NCBI RefSeq assembly: GCF_029667115.1
Contig: NZ_JARUIU010000002.1
Coordinates: 1-64,000 of the forward strand
Direction of reading: 5' to 3'
DNA: 64,000 nucleotides
Source of the DNA: Jeotgalibacillus sp. ET6
GTDB lineage: Bacteria > Bacillota > Bacilli > Bacillales > Jeotgalibacillaceae
The translations under genes were made by a program, and so were the position numbers. Under the pieces are notes generated by a model that searched no databases, was not told the DNA's origin, and saw only the letters and a list, made by a program, of their open reading frames with translations. Positions 50,737 to 61,789 of this stretch are shown one piece after another. How positions within the stretch are numbered: the stretch's first letter is position 1; each line of letters begins with the position of its first letter.

Positions 50737-52845
50737 ATGGGGAATATATTGCTTATTATCAATTGGATTGCGTTTATTCTTGTAACCGCTTACGCAATTT
50801 ATTTGTTTGGCTATTTAGTGAAAACACGGTATGAATTCATTAAGCTCGGGAAGAAAACTGAGTTTGATAATAATGTCAAAGTGCGAATGAAAAAGTTTAT
50901 TGTGCAGGTATTTGGCCAGAAAAAGCTGCTCAAAGACAAAAAGAGCGGCATCATACATGTCATGTTCTTTTATGGATTTTTGCTGGTGCAGGTTGGTGCG
51001 ATAGATTTTATTTATAAAGGTCTTGTTCCGGGAGCGCATCTGCCGCTCGGTATTTTTTATCCTGGCTTTACGTTTTTCCAGGAACTCGTCACTCTCATGA
51101 TTCTGGTGGCAGTAGGCTGGGCGTTTTACCGGAGATATATGGAGAAGCTTGTCCGTCTGAAAAGGGGATTTAAATCAGGCCTTGTGCTGATTTTTATTGG
51201 CGGATTAATGCTGTCTGTTTTAATTGGAAATGGTGCAGGACTGGTTTGGCTGAATCATGATCTGACGTGGACGGAGCCGGTTGCTTCCCTCATCGCAGGT
51301 GCTACAGGCTGGCTTGGTGAAGGCTTTGCTGTTGTGCTGTTTTATGTTGCATGGTGGGCGCATCTTTTATTCCTGCTTGGGTTTTTAGTGTATGTTCCAC
51401 AATCTAAGCATGCTCACTTAATTGCCGGTCCCGCTAATGTGTATTTTAACCGCATTGACAATCCGGGCAAACTGAACAAAATTGATTTTGAAGATGAAAC
51501 GCAGGAAACATACGGAGTTGGGAAGGTTCAGGACTTTACGCAGCTTCAGCTGATTGATATGTATGCGTGTGTGGAATGCGGACGCTGTACAAATATGTGT
51601 CCTGCCACCGGAACAGGCAAAATGCTGTCGCCGATGGATTTGATCACAAAAATTCGCGACAATCTTACTTTTACAGGTGCAGCGATTACTTCTCAATCTC
51701 CATGGGTGCCGGTGCCTGCTTTTGCCAATACAAAAGGCAATCAGGTGGCAGCTGCCGCTGAGAGCGGGGGTCAGGAAGCAGCCTTTGATATGTATCACCC
51801 AAGCCTGATCGGCGACGTGATTACGGAGGAAGAAATCTGGGCATGTACGACCTGCCGCAATTGCGAGGACCAGTGCCCGGTGATGAATGAGCATGTTGAT
51901 AAGATTATCGACCTGCGCCGCTACCTTGTGTTAACAGAAGGAAAAATGGACCCGGATGCACAAAGAGCCATACAAAACATTGAGCGTCAGGGCAATCCAT
52001 GGGGACTGAACCGGAAAGAGCGTGAAAACTGGCGCGAAGCCCGTGAAGACGTGATCGTTCCGACGATTAAAGAAATGAAAAAAGCCGACGAAGACTTTGA
52101 GTACTTGTTCTGGGTCGGATCAATGGGCTCATTTGACAACCGCAGCCAGAAAATCGCACTTTCGTTTGCAAAGCTGCTAAACGAGGCAGGCGTAAAATTT
52201 GCGATTCTTGGAAACAAGGAAAAGAACTCCGGAGATACGCCAAGAAGACTTGGAAATGAGTTTTTATTTCAGGAACTTGCGACTGCGAATATTGCCGAGT
52301 TTGAAAAAAATGAAATTACAAAGATCATTACCATTGACCCGCATGCGTACAATGTATTTAAAAATGAGTATCCGGACTTTGGCTTAAAAGCAGAAGTCTA
52401 CCATCACACTGAGATTCTCGCTCAGCTTGTGAAAGACGGCCGACTGAAGCCGGTTCATGCAGTAAATGAAAAAATAACGTTCCATGATTCCTGTTATCTT
52501 GGAAGATACAATGAAGTGTACGATCCGCCGCGGGAGATTTTAAAAGCCATCCCGGGAGTCACACTGATCGAAATGAAACGAAACCGGGAAAACGGCATGT
52601 GCTGTGGTGCCGGTGGAGGATTAATGTGGATGGAGGAAGATAAAGGGCACCGTGTAAATGTCGCCCGTACTGAACAGGCGCTTGAAGTGGAGCCGTCAGT
52701 CATTTCCTCAGGCTGTCCATACTGTCTGACGATGCTGTCGGATGGAACAAAAGCAAAAGAAGTAGAAGAAGAGGTCGGCACGTACGACGTTGCGGAACTC
52801 CTTGAAAGAAGCATTATAGGCACAGGGGTAGAAGACATTGCCTAA
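50737..52845 (+). CDS. fadF: FadF, membrane iron-sulfur oxidoreductase of beta-oxidation
   Basis: A 702-residue protein. The first 230 residues hold about six membrane segments related to the nitrate-reductase gamma/heterodisulfide reductase type. Two 4Fe-4S clusters follow in CVECGRCTNMCP (near residue 277) and CTTCRNCEDQCP (near residue 370). The C-terminal part has CCG domains, with CCGAGGG and SGCPYC near residues 625-665. It probably passes electrons from acyl-CoA dehydrogenase/ETF to menaquinone. Its promoter has a FadR-type site. Confidence 0.9.
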   Translation: MGNILLIINWIAFILVTAYAIYLFGYLVKTRYEFIKLGKKTEFDNNVKVRMKKFIVQVFGQKKLLKDKKSGIIHVMFFYGFLLVQVGAIDFIYKGLVPGAHLPLGIFYPGFTFFQELVTLMILVAVGWAFYRRYMEKLVRLKRGFKSGLVLIFIGGLMLSVLIGNGAGLVWLNHDLTWTEPVASLIAGATGWLGEGFAVVLFYVAWWAHLLFLLGFLVYVPQSKHAHLIAGPANVYFNRIDNPGKLNKIDFEDETQETYGVGKVQDFTQLQLIDMYACVECGRCTNMCPATGTGKMLSPMDLITKIRDNLTFTGAAITSQSPWVPVPAFANTKGNQVAAAAESGGQEAAFDMYHPSLIGDVITEEEIWACTTCRNCEDQCPVMNEHVDKIIDLRRYLVLTEGKMDPDAQRAIQNIERQGNPWGLNRKERENWREAREDVIVPTIKEMKKADEDFEYLFWVGSMGSFDNRSQKIALSFAKLLNEAGVKFAILGNKEKNSGDTPRRLGNEFLFQELATANIAEFEKNEITKIITIDPHAYNVFKNEYPDFGLKAEVYHHTEILAQLVKDGRLKPVHAVNEKITFHDSCYLGRYNEVYDPPREILKAIPGVTLIEMKRNRENGMCCGAGGGLMWMEEDKGHRVNVARTEQALEVEPSVISSGCPYCLTMLSDGTKAKEVEEEVGTYDVAELLERSIIGTGVEDIA

Positions 52846-52852
52846 TCATAGA

Positions 52853-52886
52853 GGTTAAGCGGAAATTCGCTTAACCTGCTTGTTTT
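52853..52886 (+). terminator. Terminator of fadF
   Basis: GGTTAAGCG pairs exactly with CGCTTAACC around GAAATT, followed by TTGTTTTT. Confidence 0.88.
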
Positions 52887-52893
52887 TAAATGA

Positions 52894-52907
52894 TGTAATC
52901 GCTTACA
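52894..52907 (+). promoter_or_regulatory. cre (CcpA site) before the thiolase operon
   Basis: TGTAATCGCTTACA matches the cre consensus at every position and is itself palindromic. It lies 134 bases before the thiolase gene and after the fadF terminator, so CcpA repression of fatty-acid degradation by sugar is likely. Confidence 0.8.
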
Positions 52908-52978
52908 ATTAAAACATAAGCAAAACATTTCTTATAACTGAGGGACGCAGGGTGTCCCTTTTTCTTTTGAACGGGTTA

Positions 52979-52992
52979 TGAGCGAACGCTCA
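52979..52992. promoter_or_regulatory. 14-bp palindrome before the thiolase gene (TetR-type operator)
   Basis: TGAGCG and CGCTCA flank AA, a perfect palindrome. With its flanks on the minus strand (TTGACTGAGCG) it shares the 6-2-6 design and outer bases of the fadF operator. It may be bound by FadR or by the TetR protein encoded at 57455. Confidence 0.6.
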
Positions 52993-53027
52993 GTCAATCT
53001 AATTTATAAACAGGGAGGAAACGAACA

Positions 53028-54221
53028 ATGGGGAAAACGGTAATTCTTGATGGGGCACGAACTCCTTTTGGAAAGTTTGGCGGTGGTCTGGCTTCATTTT
53101 CTGCATCAGATTTAGGGGGCTTTGCCATTAAAGAAGCTTTGGAGCGTGCAAAAGTGGAGCCTTCAGAAGTCGATGAAGTGATTATGGGCACTGTTCTTCA
53201 GGGAGGGCAGGGGCAGATTCCTTCCAGACAGGCAGCTCAAAAAGCAGGTATACCGTGGGAAGTGAAAACCGAAACCATTAACAAAGTATGTGCTTCTGGC
53301 ATGCGGAGCGTCACATTAGGCGACCAGCTGATTCGTCTAGGGGACGAATCGTTAATCGTGGCAGGCGGAATGGAATCGATGACGAATGCTCCCTACTTTA
53401 TGGATAAAGCAAGAAGCGGATTCAGAATGGGAGATGCGGCGGTAAAAGACATGATGGTGCACGACGGATTAACCTGTTCATTTAATCATGTTCATATGGG
53501 GAACTACGGAAATTCAACAGCTGCTGAATTTGATCTGACGAGAGAGCAGCAGGACGAATGGGCGCTGCGAAGCCACCAGCGGGCTGGTAAAGCAATTGAG
53601 AAAGGGATTTTTGCTGAAGAAATTGTAGCGCTTGAAGTGCCGCAGCGCAAAAAAGAACCTGTAACCATCGCAAACGATGAGTCGCCAAGGCTCGATACTT
53701 CCCTGGAAAAACTCTCAGGTCTCCGTCCGGCATTTGATAAAGACGGTTCCATCACAGCAGGCAATGCGCCGGGAATTAACGATGGTGCTTGTGCAATGGT
53801 TTTAATGAGTGAAGAGCGTGCAAAGAAAGAAAACAAATCGATTCTTGCGACGATTTTAGGTCATGCAGAGGTTGCAGTTGAAGCGAAGGATTTTCCTCAA
53901 ACACCGGGTCTTGTCATTAATAAACTGCTTGAAAAAACAGGACGCAGCCTGGACGAAGTGAAGCTGATTGAAATTAATGAAGCTTTTTCAGCTGTCGCAT
54001 TAGCCAGCGCGAAAATCGCTAATCTCGATCCTGAAAAAGTAAATGTAAACGGGGGAGCAGTCGCACTTGGCCATCCGATTGGAGCAAGCGGTGCCCGCGT
54101 GATCCTGACACTTGCATATGAACTGAAAAGAAGAGGCGGCGGACTCGGCATTGCTTCAATTTGCAGCGGAGGCGGCCAGGGAGATGCTGTTCTGATTGAA
54201 GTGAAGGGAGAGATTGGATGA
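53028..54221 (+). CDS. Acetyl-CoA C-acetyltransferase (thiolase)
   Basis: A 397-residue thiolase. The acyl cysteine is in [11 protein letters not shown] near residue 88, the His in [10 protein letters not shown] near residue 349 and the second Cys in CSGGGQGDA near residue 383. It releases acetyl-CoA from acetoacetyl- or 3-ketoacyl-CoA. GGGAGG precedes the ATG. It begins a six-gene operon and overlaps the next gene by 4 bases. The B. subtilis counterpart would be mmgA-like. Confidence 0.93.
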   Translation: MGKTVILDGARTPFGKFGGGLASFSASDLGGFAIKEALERAKVEPSEVDEVIMGTVLQGGQGQIPSRQAAQKAGIPWEVKTETINKVCASGMRSVTLGDQLIRLGDESLIVAGGMESMTNAPYFMDKARSGFRMGDAAVKDMMVHDGLTCSFNHVHMGNYGNSTAAEFDLTREQQDEWALRSHQRAGKAIEKGIFAEEIVALEVPQRKKEPVTIANDESPRLDTSLEKLSGLRPAFDKDGSITAGNAPGINDGACAMVLMSEERAKKENKSILATILGHAEVAVEAKDFPQTPGLVINKLLEKTGRSLDEVKLIEINEAFSAVALASAKIANLDPEKVNVNGGAVALGHPIGASGARVILTLAYELKRRGGGLGIASICSGGGQGDAVLIEVKGEIG

Positions 54222-55069
54222 CCATCAAAAAAGTAATGGTTATTGGTGCAGGGCAGATGGGCGGAGGGATTGCCCAGGTCTGTGCCCAGGCGGGATATGA
54301 AGTAACGTTAAATGACATTAAAGACGATTTTTTAGAGCGCGGCATTGCTGGAATCGAAAAGAATCTTTCCCGCTCCGTAGAAAAGGGCCGCATGACAGAG
54401 GAAGAAAAAAATGACTGTCTGGCAAGAATCAGCCGATCCACTGATATTCAGGATGCTTCCCATGCGGATATCATTATTGAAGCGGCTGTGGAAAATATGA
54501 CAGTAAAAACAGAGATCTTTAAGAAGCTCGATCAGGCTGCACCGGCTCACGCAATCCTTGCGACAAATACGTCATCTCTCCCGATTACAGAGATAGCTGC
54601 CGCAACGAAGCGTCCTGAAAAGGTTATTGGCATGCATTTTATGAACCCGGTGCCGGTTATGAAACTCGTAGAAATTATCCGGGGCCTCGCCACTACAGAT
54701 GAAGTCTATCTTGCGGTTGAAGAAATGACGAGAACATTAAATAAAGCACCCGTTGAAGTCAATGATTTCCCTGGATTTGTGTCGAACCGCATTTTGATGC
54801 CCATGATCAATGAAGCGATCTATACCCTCTTTGAAGGTGTTGCGACAAAAGAAGCGATAGATGACGTCATGAAAATGGGGATGAATCATCCTATGGGTCC
54901 GCTGCAATTAGCAGATTTCATCGGTCTTGATACATGCTTATACATTATGGAAATCCTGCACGAAGGATTTGGCGACAGCAAATACCGTCCCTGTCCATTA
55001 CTTAGAAAATATGTAAAAGCCGGCTGGCTGGGCAAGAAAACAGGCCGCGGCTTTTATGTGTACGACTAA
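54218..55069 (+). CDS. 3-Hydroxybutyryl-CoA dehydrogenase
   Basis: A 283-residue NAD-dependent enzyme. The Rossmann motif [18 protein letters not shown] is at residues 10-27, and [15 protein letters not shown] near residue 142 carries the catalytic His. It oxidises 3-hydroxyacyl-CoA, the step before the thiolase. The length is that of MmgB/PaaH-type enzymes. Confidence 0.93.
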   Translation: MTIKKVMVIGAGQMGGGIAQVCAQAGYEVTLNDIKDDFLERGIAGIEKNLSRSVEKGRMTEEEKNDCLARISRSTDIQDASHADIIIEAAVENMTVKTEIFKKLDQAAPAHAILATNTSSLPITEIAAATKRPEKVIGMHFMNPVPVMKLVEIIRGLATTDEVYLAVEEMTRTLNKAPVEVNDFPGFVSNRILMPMINEAIYTLFEGVATKEAIDDVMKMGMNHPMGPLQLADFIGLDTCLYIMEILHEGFGDSKYRPCPLLRKYVKAGWLGKKTGRGFYVYD

Positions 55070-55087
55070 CATCAGGGGGGACCGGGG

Positions 55088-56224
55088 ATGGAACTGCGAT
55101 TTACGGAAGAACAAAAAATGATGAGAAAAATGGTCCGCGACTTTGCTCGAGAAGAAATCACGCCCTTTATAGAACGAATGGAAAAAGGGGAATTTCCCCG
55201 TGATATCGTAAAGAAAATGGGGCAGCTGGGCTTAATGGGCATCTCCGTTCCGGAAAAATATGGCGGATCCCAAATGGATTTTATTTCTTATATTATTGCC
55301 GTCCATGAACTATCTAAAGTAAGTGCGGTGGTAGGGGTGATCCTTTCTGTCCACACATCTGTAGGCACAAATCCGATTCTGTATTACGGCAATGAAGAAC
55401 AGAAGCAAAAGTATGTGCCAAAGCTTGCGTCAGGAGAGCATCTGGGAGCCTTTTGTTTAACAGAACCCGGTGCAGGCTCTGATGCAGCCAGCTTGAAGAC
55501 CAAAGCGGTGAAAAAAGAAGATCACTATGTAGTGAACGGATCAAAGATTTTCATAACAAATGGCGGGGAAGCAGATACGTATATTGTCTTTGCGATTACG
55601 GATCCTGCTGCAGGAACAAAAGGAATTTCTGCTTTTATCGTAGAAAAAGAGACGCCTGGCTTTATTGTCGGAAAAGACGAAGAAAAAATGGGGCTGCATG
55701 GCTCACGTACTGTTCAGCTAACCTTTGAAGATATGAAGGTGCCGGTTGAGAATTTGCTGGGCAAAGAGGGAGAAGGCTTTAAGATTGCTCTTGGAAACCT
55801 AGATACAGGAAGAATCGGCATTGCAGCCAAATCGCTGGGCATTGCAGAAGCTGCCTATGAAGCGGCGTGTGCTTATGCAAAAGAACGTGTGCAATTCGGC
55901 AAGCCAATCGCACAGCAGCAGGGCATCGGATTTAAGCTTGCGGATATGGCGACAGCCTCAGAAGCAGCAAGGCTGTTAGTTTATCAGGCGGCTTCACTTA
56001 GAGCACAGGATAAGCCGTGCGGAAAAGAGGCATCCATTGCCAAGCTGTTTGCATCGACCACCGCCATGAACAATGCGATCGAAGCGGTTCAGGTATTCGG
56101 AGGAAATGGCTACACAGAAGATTATCCTGTTGAGCGCTATTTCAGAGATGCGAAAATCAGTGAAATTTATGAAGGAACAAGTGAAATTCAGCGCATCGTC
56201 ATCAGCAAACATGTCACAAAATAA
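55088..56224 (+). CDS. Acyl-CoA dehydrogenase 1
   Basis: A 378-residue FAD enzyme. [19 protein letters not shown] near residue 123 is the acyl-CoA/FAD segment, and [17 protein letters not shown] near the end holds the catalytic Glu position of short-chain acyl-CoA dehydrogenases. It would oxidise a short or branched acyl-CoA and pass electrons to ETF, then FadF. A GGGGGGA site precedes the ATG. It is a close paralog of the next gene. Confidence 0.92.
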   Translation: MELRFTEEQKMMRKMVRDFAREEITPFIERMEKGEFPRDIVKKMGQLGLMGISVPEKYGGSQMDFISYIIAVHELSKVSAVVGVILSVHTSVGTNPILYYGNEEQKQKYVPKLASGEHLGAFCLTEPGAGSDAASLKTKAVKKEDHYVVNGSKIFITNGGEADTYIVFAITDPAAGTKGISAFIVEKETPGFIVGKDEEKMGLHGSRTVQLTFEDMKVPVENLLGKEGEGFKIALGNLDTGRIGIAAKSLGIAEAAYEAACAYAKERVQFGKPIAQQQGIGFKLADMATASEAARLLVYQAASLRAQDKPCGKEASIAKLFASTTAMNNAIEAVQVFGGNGYTEDYPVERYFRDAKISEIYEGTSEIQRIVISKHVTK

Positions 56225-56251
56225 TTTACGAGATTGCTAGGAGGAAAAACC

Positions 56252-57391
56252 ATGAACTTTACATTATCAGAAGAACACAAAATGATCCGGAAAATGGTCC
56301 GTGATTTTGCTGAAAAAGAAGTGGCGCCAACAGCTGCCGAGCGGGATGAAGAAGAGCGCTTTGACCGCGGCATCTTCGATAAGATGGCGGAGCTTGGCCT
56401 GACAGGCATTCCATGGCCGGAAGAATACGGCGGAATCGGCAGTGACTATTTAGCGTATGTCATTGCAGTTGAAGAGCTTTCGCGTGTGTGTGCATCAACA
56501 GGTGTGACGCTGTCTGCGCATCTTTCTCTTGCCAGCTGGCCGATCTTTAAATTTGGAACAGAGGAACAAAAAAAGCATTACCTTTCTGCATTAGCTCAGG
56601 GTGAAATGCTTGGCGCGTACGGATTATCTGAGCCGGGAGCGGGGTCGGACGTTTCATCGATGAAAACAAAAGCGGTGAAAGACGGGGATCATTATGTATT
56701 AAATGGTTCTAAGGTTTGGATTACGAACGGCGGAGTGGCCGATCTATATATTATTTTTGCTGTTACAGACGCCTCTCAGGGAACCCGAGGCATGAGCGCA
56801 TTTATTGTGGAAGCAAGCTATGAGGGTTTTTCAGTCGGTAAAAAAGAGAAAAAGCTGGGCATTCGCTCTTCTCCGACCACCGAGCTGATTTTTGACAATG
56901 TAAAAGTTCCCGCTGCAAACCTTCTTGGAAAAGAGGGAGAAGGCTTCAAAATCGCGATGATGACACTTGACGGCGGACGGAATGGAATCGCAGCACAGGC
57001 TGTAGGAATTGCACAGGGGGCAATGGATGCAGCCATCGACTACGCAAAAGGCCGTGAGCAATTCGGAAAATCGATTCTTGCAAACCAGGGTATTTCCTTT
57101 AAGATCGCTGATATGGCAACAGGAATTGAAGCCTCCCGCCTGTTAACCTATCAGGCAGCCTGGCTTGAGTCAGAAGGACTGCCTTACGGAAAAGAATCCG
57201 CCATGTCAAAGCTGTTCGCAGGAGACACCGCTATGAAAGTAACAGTAGAAGCTGTTCAAGTATTCGGCGGCTATGGCTATACGAAGGATTATCCGGTTGA
57301 ACGCTTTATGCGTGATGCGAAAATTACACAAATCTATGAGGGTACACAAGAGATCCAGCGTCTTGTAATCGGACGGACTGTGACGAAGTAA
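56252..57391 (+). CDS. acdA: Acyl-CoA dehydrogenase 2 (AcdA-like)
   Basis: A 379-residue FAD enzyme closely related to the one just upstream; both start with the same [14 protein letters not shown] type of helix. [18 protein letters not shown] near residue 127 and [17 protein letters not shown] near the end carry FAD and catalytic Glu positions. ATG 56252 is chosen with AGGAGG upstream. Gene order relative to rpoE-pyrG matches B. subtilis acdA. Two paralogs side by side suggest different chain lengths or branched chains. Confidence 0.9.
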   Translation: MNFTLSEEHKMIRKMVRDFAEKEVAPTAAERDEEERFDRGIFDKMAELGLTGIPWPEEYGGIGSDYLAYVIAVEELSRVCASTGVTLSAHLSLASWPIFKFGTEEQKKHYLSALAQGEMLGAYGLSEPGAGSDVSSMKTKAVKDGDHYVLNGSKVWITNGGVADLYIIFAVTDASQGTRGMSAFIVEASYEGFSVGKKEKKLGIRSSPTTELIFDNVKVPAANLLGKEGEGFKIAMMTLDGGRNGIAAQAVGIAQGAMDAAIDYAKGREQFGKSILANQGISFKIADMATGIEASRLLTYQAAWLESEGLPYGKESAMSKLFAGDTAMKVTVEAVQVFGGYGYTKDYPVERFMRDAKITQIYEGTQEIQRLVIGRTVTK

Positions 57392-57454
57392 GGGATTGCC
57401 CTAAAAGTCAATAGAGGGAAGAAAATCAATTCAGCTGGAAAGGCGGGGGTGCGC

Positions 57455-58102
57455 TTGGAGAAACGGCGTGAAGTACAGTCGTCGGTTAAAGATGAACGGC
57501 TCGTGGAAATGCGCCGCGATCAGATGATCAAAGGAGCGGTGGCGCTTTTTAAGCAAAAAGGATTTCATCGGACGACGACAAGGGAAATCGCCCGTGAATC
57601 CGGCTTCAGCATCGGAACGCTGTATGAATACATTCGGGCTAAAGAAGATGTGCTGTACCTGGTTTGTGACCGGATCTATGATGAGGTCCGGGCGCAGCTT
57701 CATGGGATGGACCTGAATGCAGGGACCATTTCCAATTTATCACTCGGCATCGCGCACTATTTTAAAGTCGTGGATGAAATGCAGGATGAAGTACTTGTGA
57801 TGTATCAGGAAGCAAAATCGCTTTCTAAAGATGCACTGCCTTACGTACTGAAAAAAGAGCTTGAAATGGTCAAAATGTTTGAAACGTTAATACAAAAATG
57901 TGTTGAGCAGGGTGAGCTTGAAATGGAAGAAAAGCAAGTGCATCTTCTGGCTCAAAACATCTTTGTTCAGGGGCAGATGTGGGGCTTTCGAAGATGGGCG
58001 CTGCATCATGCCTACACGATTGATGAATATATCCAGCGTCAAACAGAGCTTCTGCTGTCGGGCATCACCGGCTACCAGGCAGGAGTAAAAAAGGGGGAGT
58101 AA
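57455..58102 (+). CDS. TetR-family regulator of the acyl-CoA/icmF operon
   Basis: A 215-residue repressor. The HTH is at about residues 30-70 ([35 protein letters not shown]), and the C-terminal domain is all-helical and should bind a ligand such as an acyl-CoA. TTG 57455 is used; GTG 57449 in the same frame is equally possible, as the GGCGGGGG site does not decide. It lies between acdA and icmF in the operon. A palindromic site at 52979 is a candidate target. Confidence 0.82.
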   Translation: MEKRREVQSSVKDERLVEMRRDQMIKGAVALFKQKGFHRTTTREIARESGFSIGTLYEYIRAKEDVLYLVCDRIYDEVRAQLHGMDLNAGTISNLSLGIAHYFKVVDEMQDEVLVMYQEAKSLSKDALPYVLKKELEMVKMFETLIQKCVEQGELEMEEKQVHLLAQNIFVQGQMWGFRRWALHHAYTIDEYIQRQTELLLSGITGYQAGVKKGE

Positions 58103-58104
58103 GC

Positions 58105-61100
58105 ATGGCGATGATAGAACCTGTTATTTATAAACCGGTTCATCCGGTCCGTTTTGTAACCGCTTCAAGCTTATTTGATGGTCATGACGCGTCGATTAAT
58201 ATTATGCGCAGAATTTTACAGTCAAGCGGAGCAGAAGTCATTCATCTTGGCCACAACCGGTCGGTGGAGGAAGTGGTAAATGCAGCGATTCAGGAAGACG
58301 TGCAGGGGATTGCGATTTCTTCCTATCAGGGAGGACATGTGGAGTATTTTAAATATATGTTCGACCTGCTTAAAGAGCGTGGAGCGCCTCATATCCGGCT
58401 TTATGGCGGTGGCGGCGGAGTCATTATCCCGCGTGAAATAAAAGAACTTCATGATTACGGCATTGCCCGTATTTTTTCCCCGGAGGACGGCAGACAGCAC
58501 GGGTTACAGGGCATGATTAATCAAATGCTTGAGGAATGTGATTTTTCTACTGTCAGTGCAGACATGACAGATCAGCTGGAGGGGTTGAAAACAGGGAAGC
58601 CTCCTATCGTGTCTAAATTTATTTCCCTTGCTGAATACCGCATGCAGCAGACAGAGCAGAAGGAACAATGGCAATCGATTATAAATGAAGTAAAAACGAT
58701 TGAACAGCAAGCGCCTGTAATCGGAATTACGGGGACTGGCGGAGCGGGGAAAAGCTCGTTGACGGACGAACTCATTCGCCGTTTTATCAATGAGATTCCC
58801 GACAAAAAAGTAGCGATTTTATCCATTGACCCGACCAAGCAAAAAACCGGCGGGGCGCTTCTTGGGGACCGGATTCGCATGAATGCCATTTTCTCAGACC
58901 GCGTTTTTATGAGAAGTCTTGCGACGCGCGGATCAAAAAGTGAGCTCTCACTCGCAATACGTGACGCTATATCCGTGGTAAAAGCAGCTAAATTTGATTT
59001 AATTATTGTGGAAACGAGCGGGATCGGACAGGGTGATGCGGAAATTGCAGAGATAGCAGATGTCTCCATGTATGTGATGACGAGTGAATTCGGAGCGCCA
59101 TCGCAGCTTGAGAAAATCGATATGATTGACTATGCTGACCTGATTGTCATCAATAAATTTGAGCGCAAGGGATCTGAGGACGCGAGACGTCAGGTGCAAA
59201 AGCAATACCAGAGAAGCCATATGCTGTTCGATCGCGACTTAGATGACATGCCTGTGTATGGAACGATCGCCTCCCAATTTAACGATGCAGGAACAAACGC
59301 TCTCTTTGCTGCACTTATGAACACTATAAGCGAAAAAACTTCAAGCAGCTGGACTACTGCTTTTTCAACCAAAGCTGAGGTTGAAAAACAAAATGTCATC
59401 ATTCCAAATGACCGTCGATACTATTTGCGGGAAATTGCTGAAACCGTTCGGCGCTATCATCAAACCGCTGAGAATCAGGTAAAGCTCGCACGCCGTTTTT
59501 TCCAGCTTGAAGGCGCCATCGCTGCCCTAAAAGAAGGAGGCGGAGCAGAAGAAGCTCTTCAGCCGCTTGAATCACTCAGAAAAACTGCATGGGATCAGCT
59601 TTCCGAGTCTTCTAAAAAAATACTTGAAAGCTGGCAGGAACAAAAAGAATTATACGGAAAAGATCAATTCACCACCACAATCCGCGGCAGGGAAATCATA
59701 ACGGAACTGACGACAAAAAGCTTATCCGGTCTATCAATTCCGAAAGTTTCACTTCCTAAATACGAGGATTATGGTGAAATTTTAAAATGGGTCTACAAAG
59801 AAAACGTACCAGGTTCTTTTCCTTACACAGCAGGCGTCTTTCCATTTAAACGAAAAGGGGAGGATCCGAAACGTCAGTTTGCCGGGGAAGGAACGCCTGA
59901 GCGAACGAATCGCCGCTTTCATTATTTGTCAAAAGACGATGACGCAAAAAGACTGAGTACAGCATTTGACTCTGTTACCCTTTACGGTGAAGATCCGGAT
60001 CACCGCCCTGATATTTACGGGAAAGTCGGGGAATCCGGCGTCAGTATTTGCACACTTGACGACATGAAAAAGTTATACGCGGGCTTTGACCTCTGTGCAC
60101 CAAGCACATCCGTGTCCATGACCATTAATGGTCCGGCTCCGATCATCCTGGCTATGTTTATGAATGCTGCGATTGATCAGCAGGTCAGGAAAAAAGAAGA
60201 GGAATTGGATCGAACGTTAACCATGGAGGAATTCACCACGGTTCGGGAAGAAACGCTTCAGGTTGTGCGGGGAACAGTTCAGGCGGATATTTTAAAAGAA
60301 GATCAGGGGCAGAACACCTGTATCTTTTCAACTGAATTCGCGCTAAGAATGATGGGAGACATTCAGCAGTATTTTATTGATTATAAAGTACGCAACTACT
60401 ATTCAGTCTCCATATCCGGCTATCATATCGCAGAAGCCGGTGCGAATCCTGTTTCACAGCTGGCTTTCACTCTTGCCAATGGCTTCACATATGTAGAATA
60501 TTACTTAAGCCGTGGAATGGACATTGATGCATTCGCCCCTAACCTTTCCTTCTTTTTCTCTAATGGACTTGACCCGGAATATACGGTGATTGGAAGAGTC
60601 GCCCGCCGAATCTGGTCGACTGTCATGAGAGACAAATACGGAGCAAACGAACGCAGCCAGAAACTCAAGTATCATATTCAAACATCCGGCCGCTCGCTGC
60701 ATGCACAGGAAATAGATTTTAATGATATCCGCACTACGCTGCAGGCGTTAATGGCGTTGCAGGATAATTGCAATTCCCTTCATACAAATGCATACGATGA
60801 AGCCATTACAACCCCGACAGAAGAATCAGTGCGGCGCGCAATGGCCATTCAAATGATTATTACAAAAGAACATGGCTTAAGCAAAAATGAAAATCCTCTT
60901 CAGGGATCGTTTATTATGGAAGAACTGACGGACTTAGTTGAGGAAATGGTGCTCCAGGAATTTGAACGGATCAATGACCGTGGAGGAGTGCTTGGTGCCA
61001 TGGAAACACAGTATCAGCGCGGAAAGATCCAGGAAGAGTCTATGTTTTACGAAATGAAAAAGCATACAGGAGAGCTGCCGATTGTAGGCGTGAATACGTA

Positions 61101-61374
61101 CTTAAACCCTACTCCCCCTTCTGAAGAGGAAATGGACAGTATGGAGCTTGCCCGTGCGACCCAAGAAGAAAAAGAAAGCCAGATCACGAACTTAAGAACG
61201 TTTCAGGGTGCCCATGATAAAGAAACGGCAGAAGCATTGGAGAAACTGAAAGAAACCGCGGTTGCCGGAGGAAATCTTTTTGCTGAACTGATGGAGACGG
61301 TGAAAGTAGCAAGCCTTGGCCAAATTACGCATGCTCTTTATGAAGTAGGCGGCCAATACCGTCGAAATATGTAA
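58105..61374 (+). CDS. icmF: IcmF, fused isobutyryl-CoA mutase
   Basis: A 1089-residue fusion. Residues 1-150 are the B12-binding domain with DGH at 25-27 carrying the base-off His27. A G-protein chaperone domain follows, with the P-loop GTGGAGKS near residue 211, [14 protein letters not shown] and the guanine-specific NKFE. From about residue 560 to the end is the substrate-binding TIM-barrel mutase, with [16 protein letters not shown]. It isomerises isobutyryl- and n-butyryl-CoA, and some relatives also isovaleryl-/pivalyl-CoA. GGGGGAG precedes the ATG. Confidence 0.96.
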   Translation: MAMIEPVIYKPVHPVRFVTASSLFDGHDASINIMRRILQSSGAEVIHLGHNRSVEEVVNAAIQEDVQGIAISSYQGGHVEYFKYMFDLLKERGAPHIRLYGGGGGVIIPREIKELHDYGIARIFSPEDGRQHGLQGMINQMLEECDFSTVSADMTDQLEGLKTGKPPIVSKFISLAEYRMQQTEQKEQWQSIINEVKTIEQQAPVIGITGTGGAGKSSLTDELIRRFINEIPDKKVAILSIDPTKQKTGGALLGDRIRMNAIFSDRVFMRSLATRGSKSELSLAIRDAISVVKAAKFDLIIVETSGIGQGDAEIAEIADVSMYVMTSEFGAPSQLEKIDMIDYADLIVINKFERKGSEDARRQVQKQYQRSHMLFDRDLDDMPVYGTIASQFNDAGTNALFAALMNTISEKTSSSWTTAFSTKAEVEKQNVIIPNDRRYYLREIAETVRRYHQTAENQVKLARRFFQLEGAIAALKEGGGAEEALQPLESLRKTAWDQLSESSKKILESWQEQKELYGKDQFTTTIRGREIITELTTKSLSGLSIPKVSLPKYEDYGEILKWVYKENVPGSFPYTAGVFPFKRKGEDPKRQFAGEGTPERTNRRFHYLSKDDDAKRLSTAFDSVTLYGEDPDHRPDIYGKVGESGVSICTLDDMKKLYAGFDLCAPSTSVSMTINGPAPIILAMFMNAAIDQQVRKKEEELDRTLTMEEFTTVREETLQVVRGTVQADILKEDQGQNTCIFSTEFALRMMGDIQQYFIDYKVRNYYSVSISGYHIAEAGANPVSQLAFTLANGFTYVEYYLSRGMDIDAFAPNLSFFFSNGLDPEYTVIGRVARRIWSTVMRDKYGANERSQKLKYHIQTSGRSLHAQEIDFNDIRTTLQALMALQDNCNSLHTNAYDEAITTPTEESVRRAMAIQMIITKEHGLSKNENPLQGSFIMEELTDLVEEMVLQEFERINDRGGVLGAMETQYQRGKIQEESMFYEMKKHTGELPIVGVNTYLNPTPPSEEEMDSMELARATQEEKESQITNLRTFQGAHDKETAEALEKLKETAVAGGNLFAELMETVKVASLGQITHALYEVGGQYRRNM

Positions 61375-61389
61375 AATCTTCGTAAATTG

Positions 61390-61425
61390 CCTGACGAAAG
61401 GTGAAATCCTGCGTCAGGTGTTTTT
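61390..61425 (+). terminator. Terminator of the acyl-CoA/icmF operon
   Basis: CCTGACG pairs with CGTCAGG around a 15-base loop, followed by GTGTTTTTATTT. Confidence 0.78.
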
Positions 61426-61478
61426 ATTTCGGTTATAATAAAGGGAATCTAACCCCAGCCGAAAAGGAAGTGGCCCTG

Positions 61479-61652
61479 ATGGCGAAAACACTTATGTACT
61501 ATGGAACATTAATCCTCATGATCGTCATCACCTTTACACTTTACAGTCGGATGCTTGGCGCAATTCCTCTGTTGATTTTATCTTTTGCACTTTATTACAT
61601 GGCATACTTAGAAATGAAAAAAGATAAATATCGAAAATCGTCGAGCGACTAA
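61479..61652 (+). CDS. Small two-segment membrane protein
   Basis: A 57-residue protein with two hydrophobic segments (about 5-23 and 26-43) and a basic tail ending in KKDKYRKSSSD. AAGGAAGTGG precedes the ATG at 61479. The frame extends upstream to 61401, but that part lies inside the icmF terminator. Small proteins of this size are common before rpoE in Bacillus; function unknown. Confidence 0.6.
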   Translation: MAKTLMYYGTLILMIVITFTLYSRMLGAIPLLILSFALYYMAYLEMKKDKYRKSSSD

Positions 61653-61789
61653 TTGATAATTTAAAAGGGTAGGTATGGCATTTTAGCTGATACTTTGGTT
61701 ATAATGGGTAATATGCTTTCAATGAGGAAAAAAGGCTTTATTGATAAAGGAAGTATACGCGCATATTTGATAAAAAGGAGTTGCAGGGA

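Noticed and set aside
61401-61478. Extended start of the small membrane protein before rpoE
   Set aside because: These codons overlap the terminator hairpin of the icmF operon; a good ribosome-binding site precedes ATG 61479.
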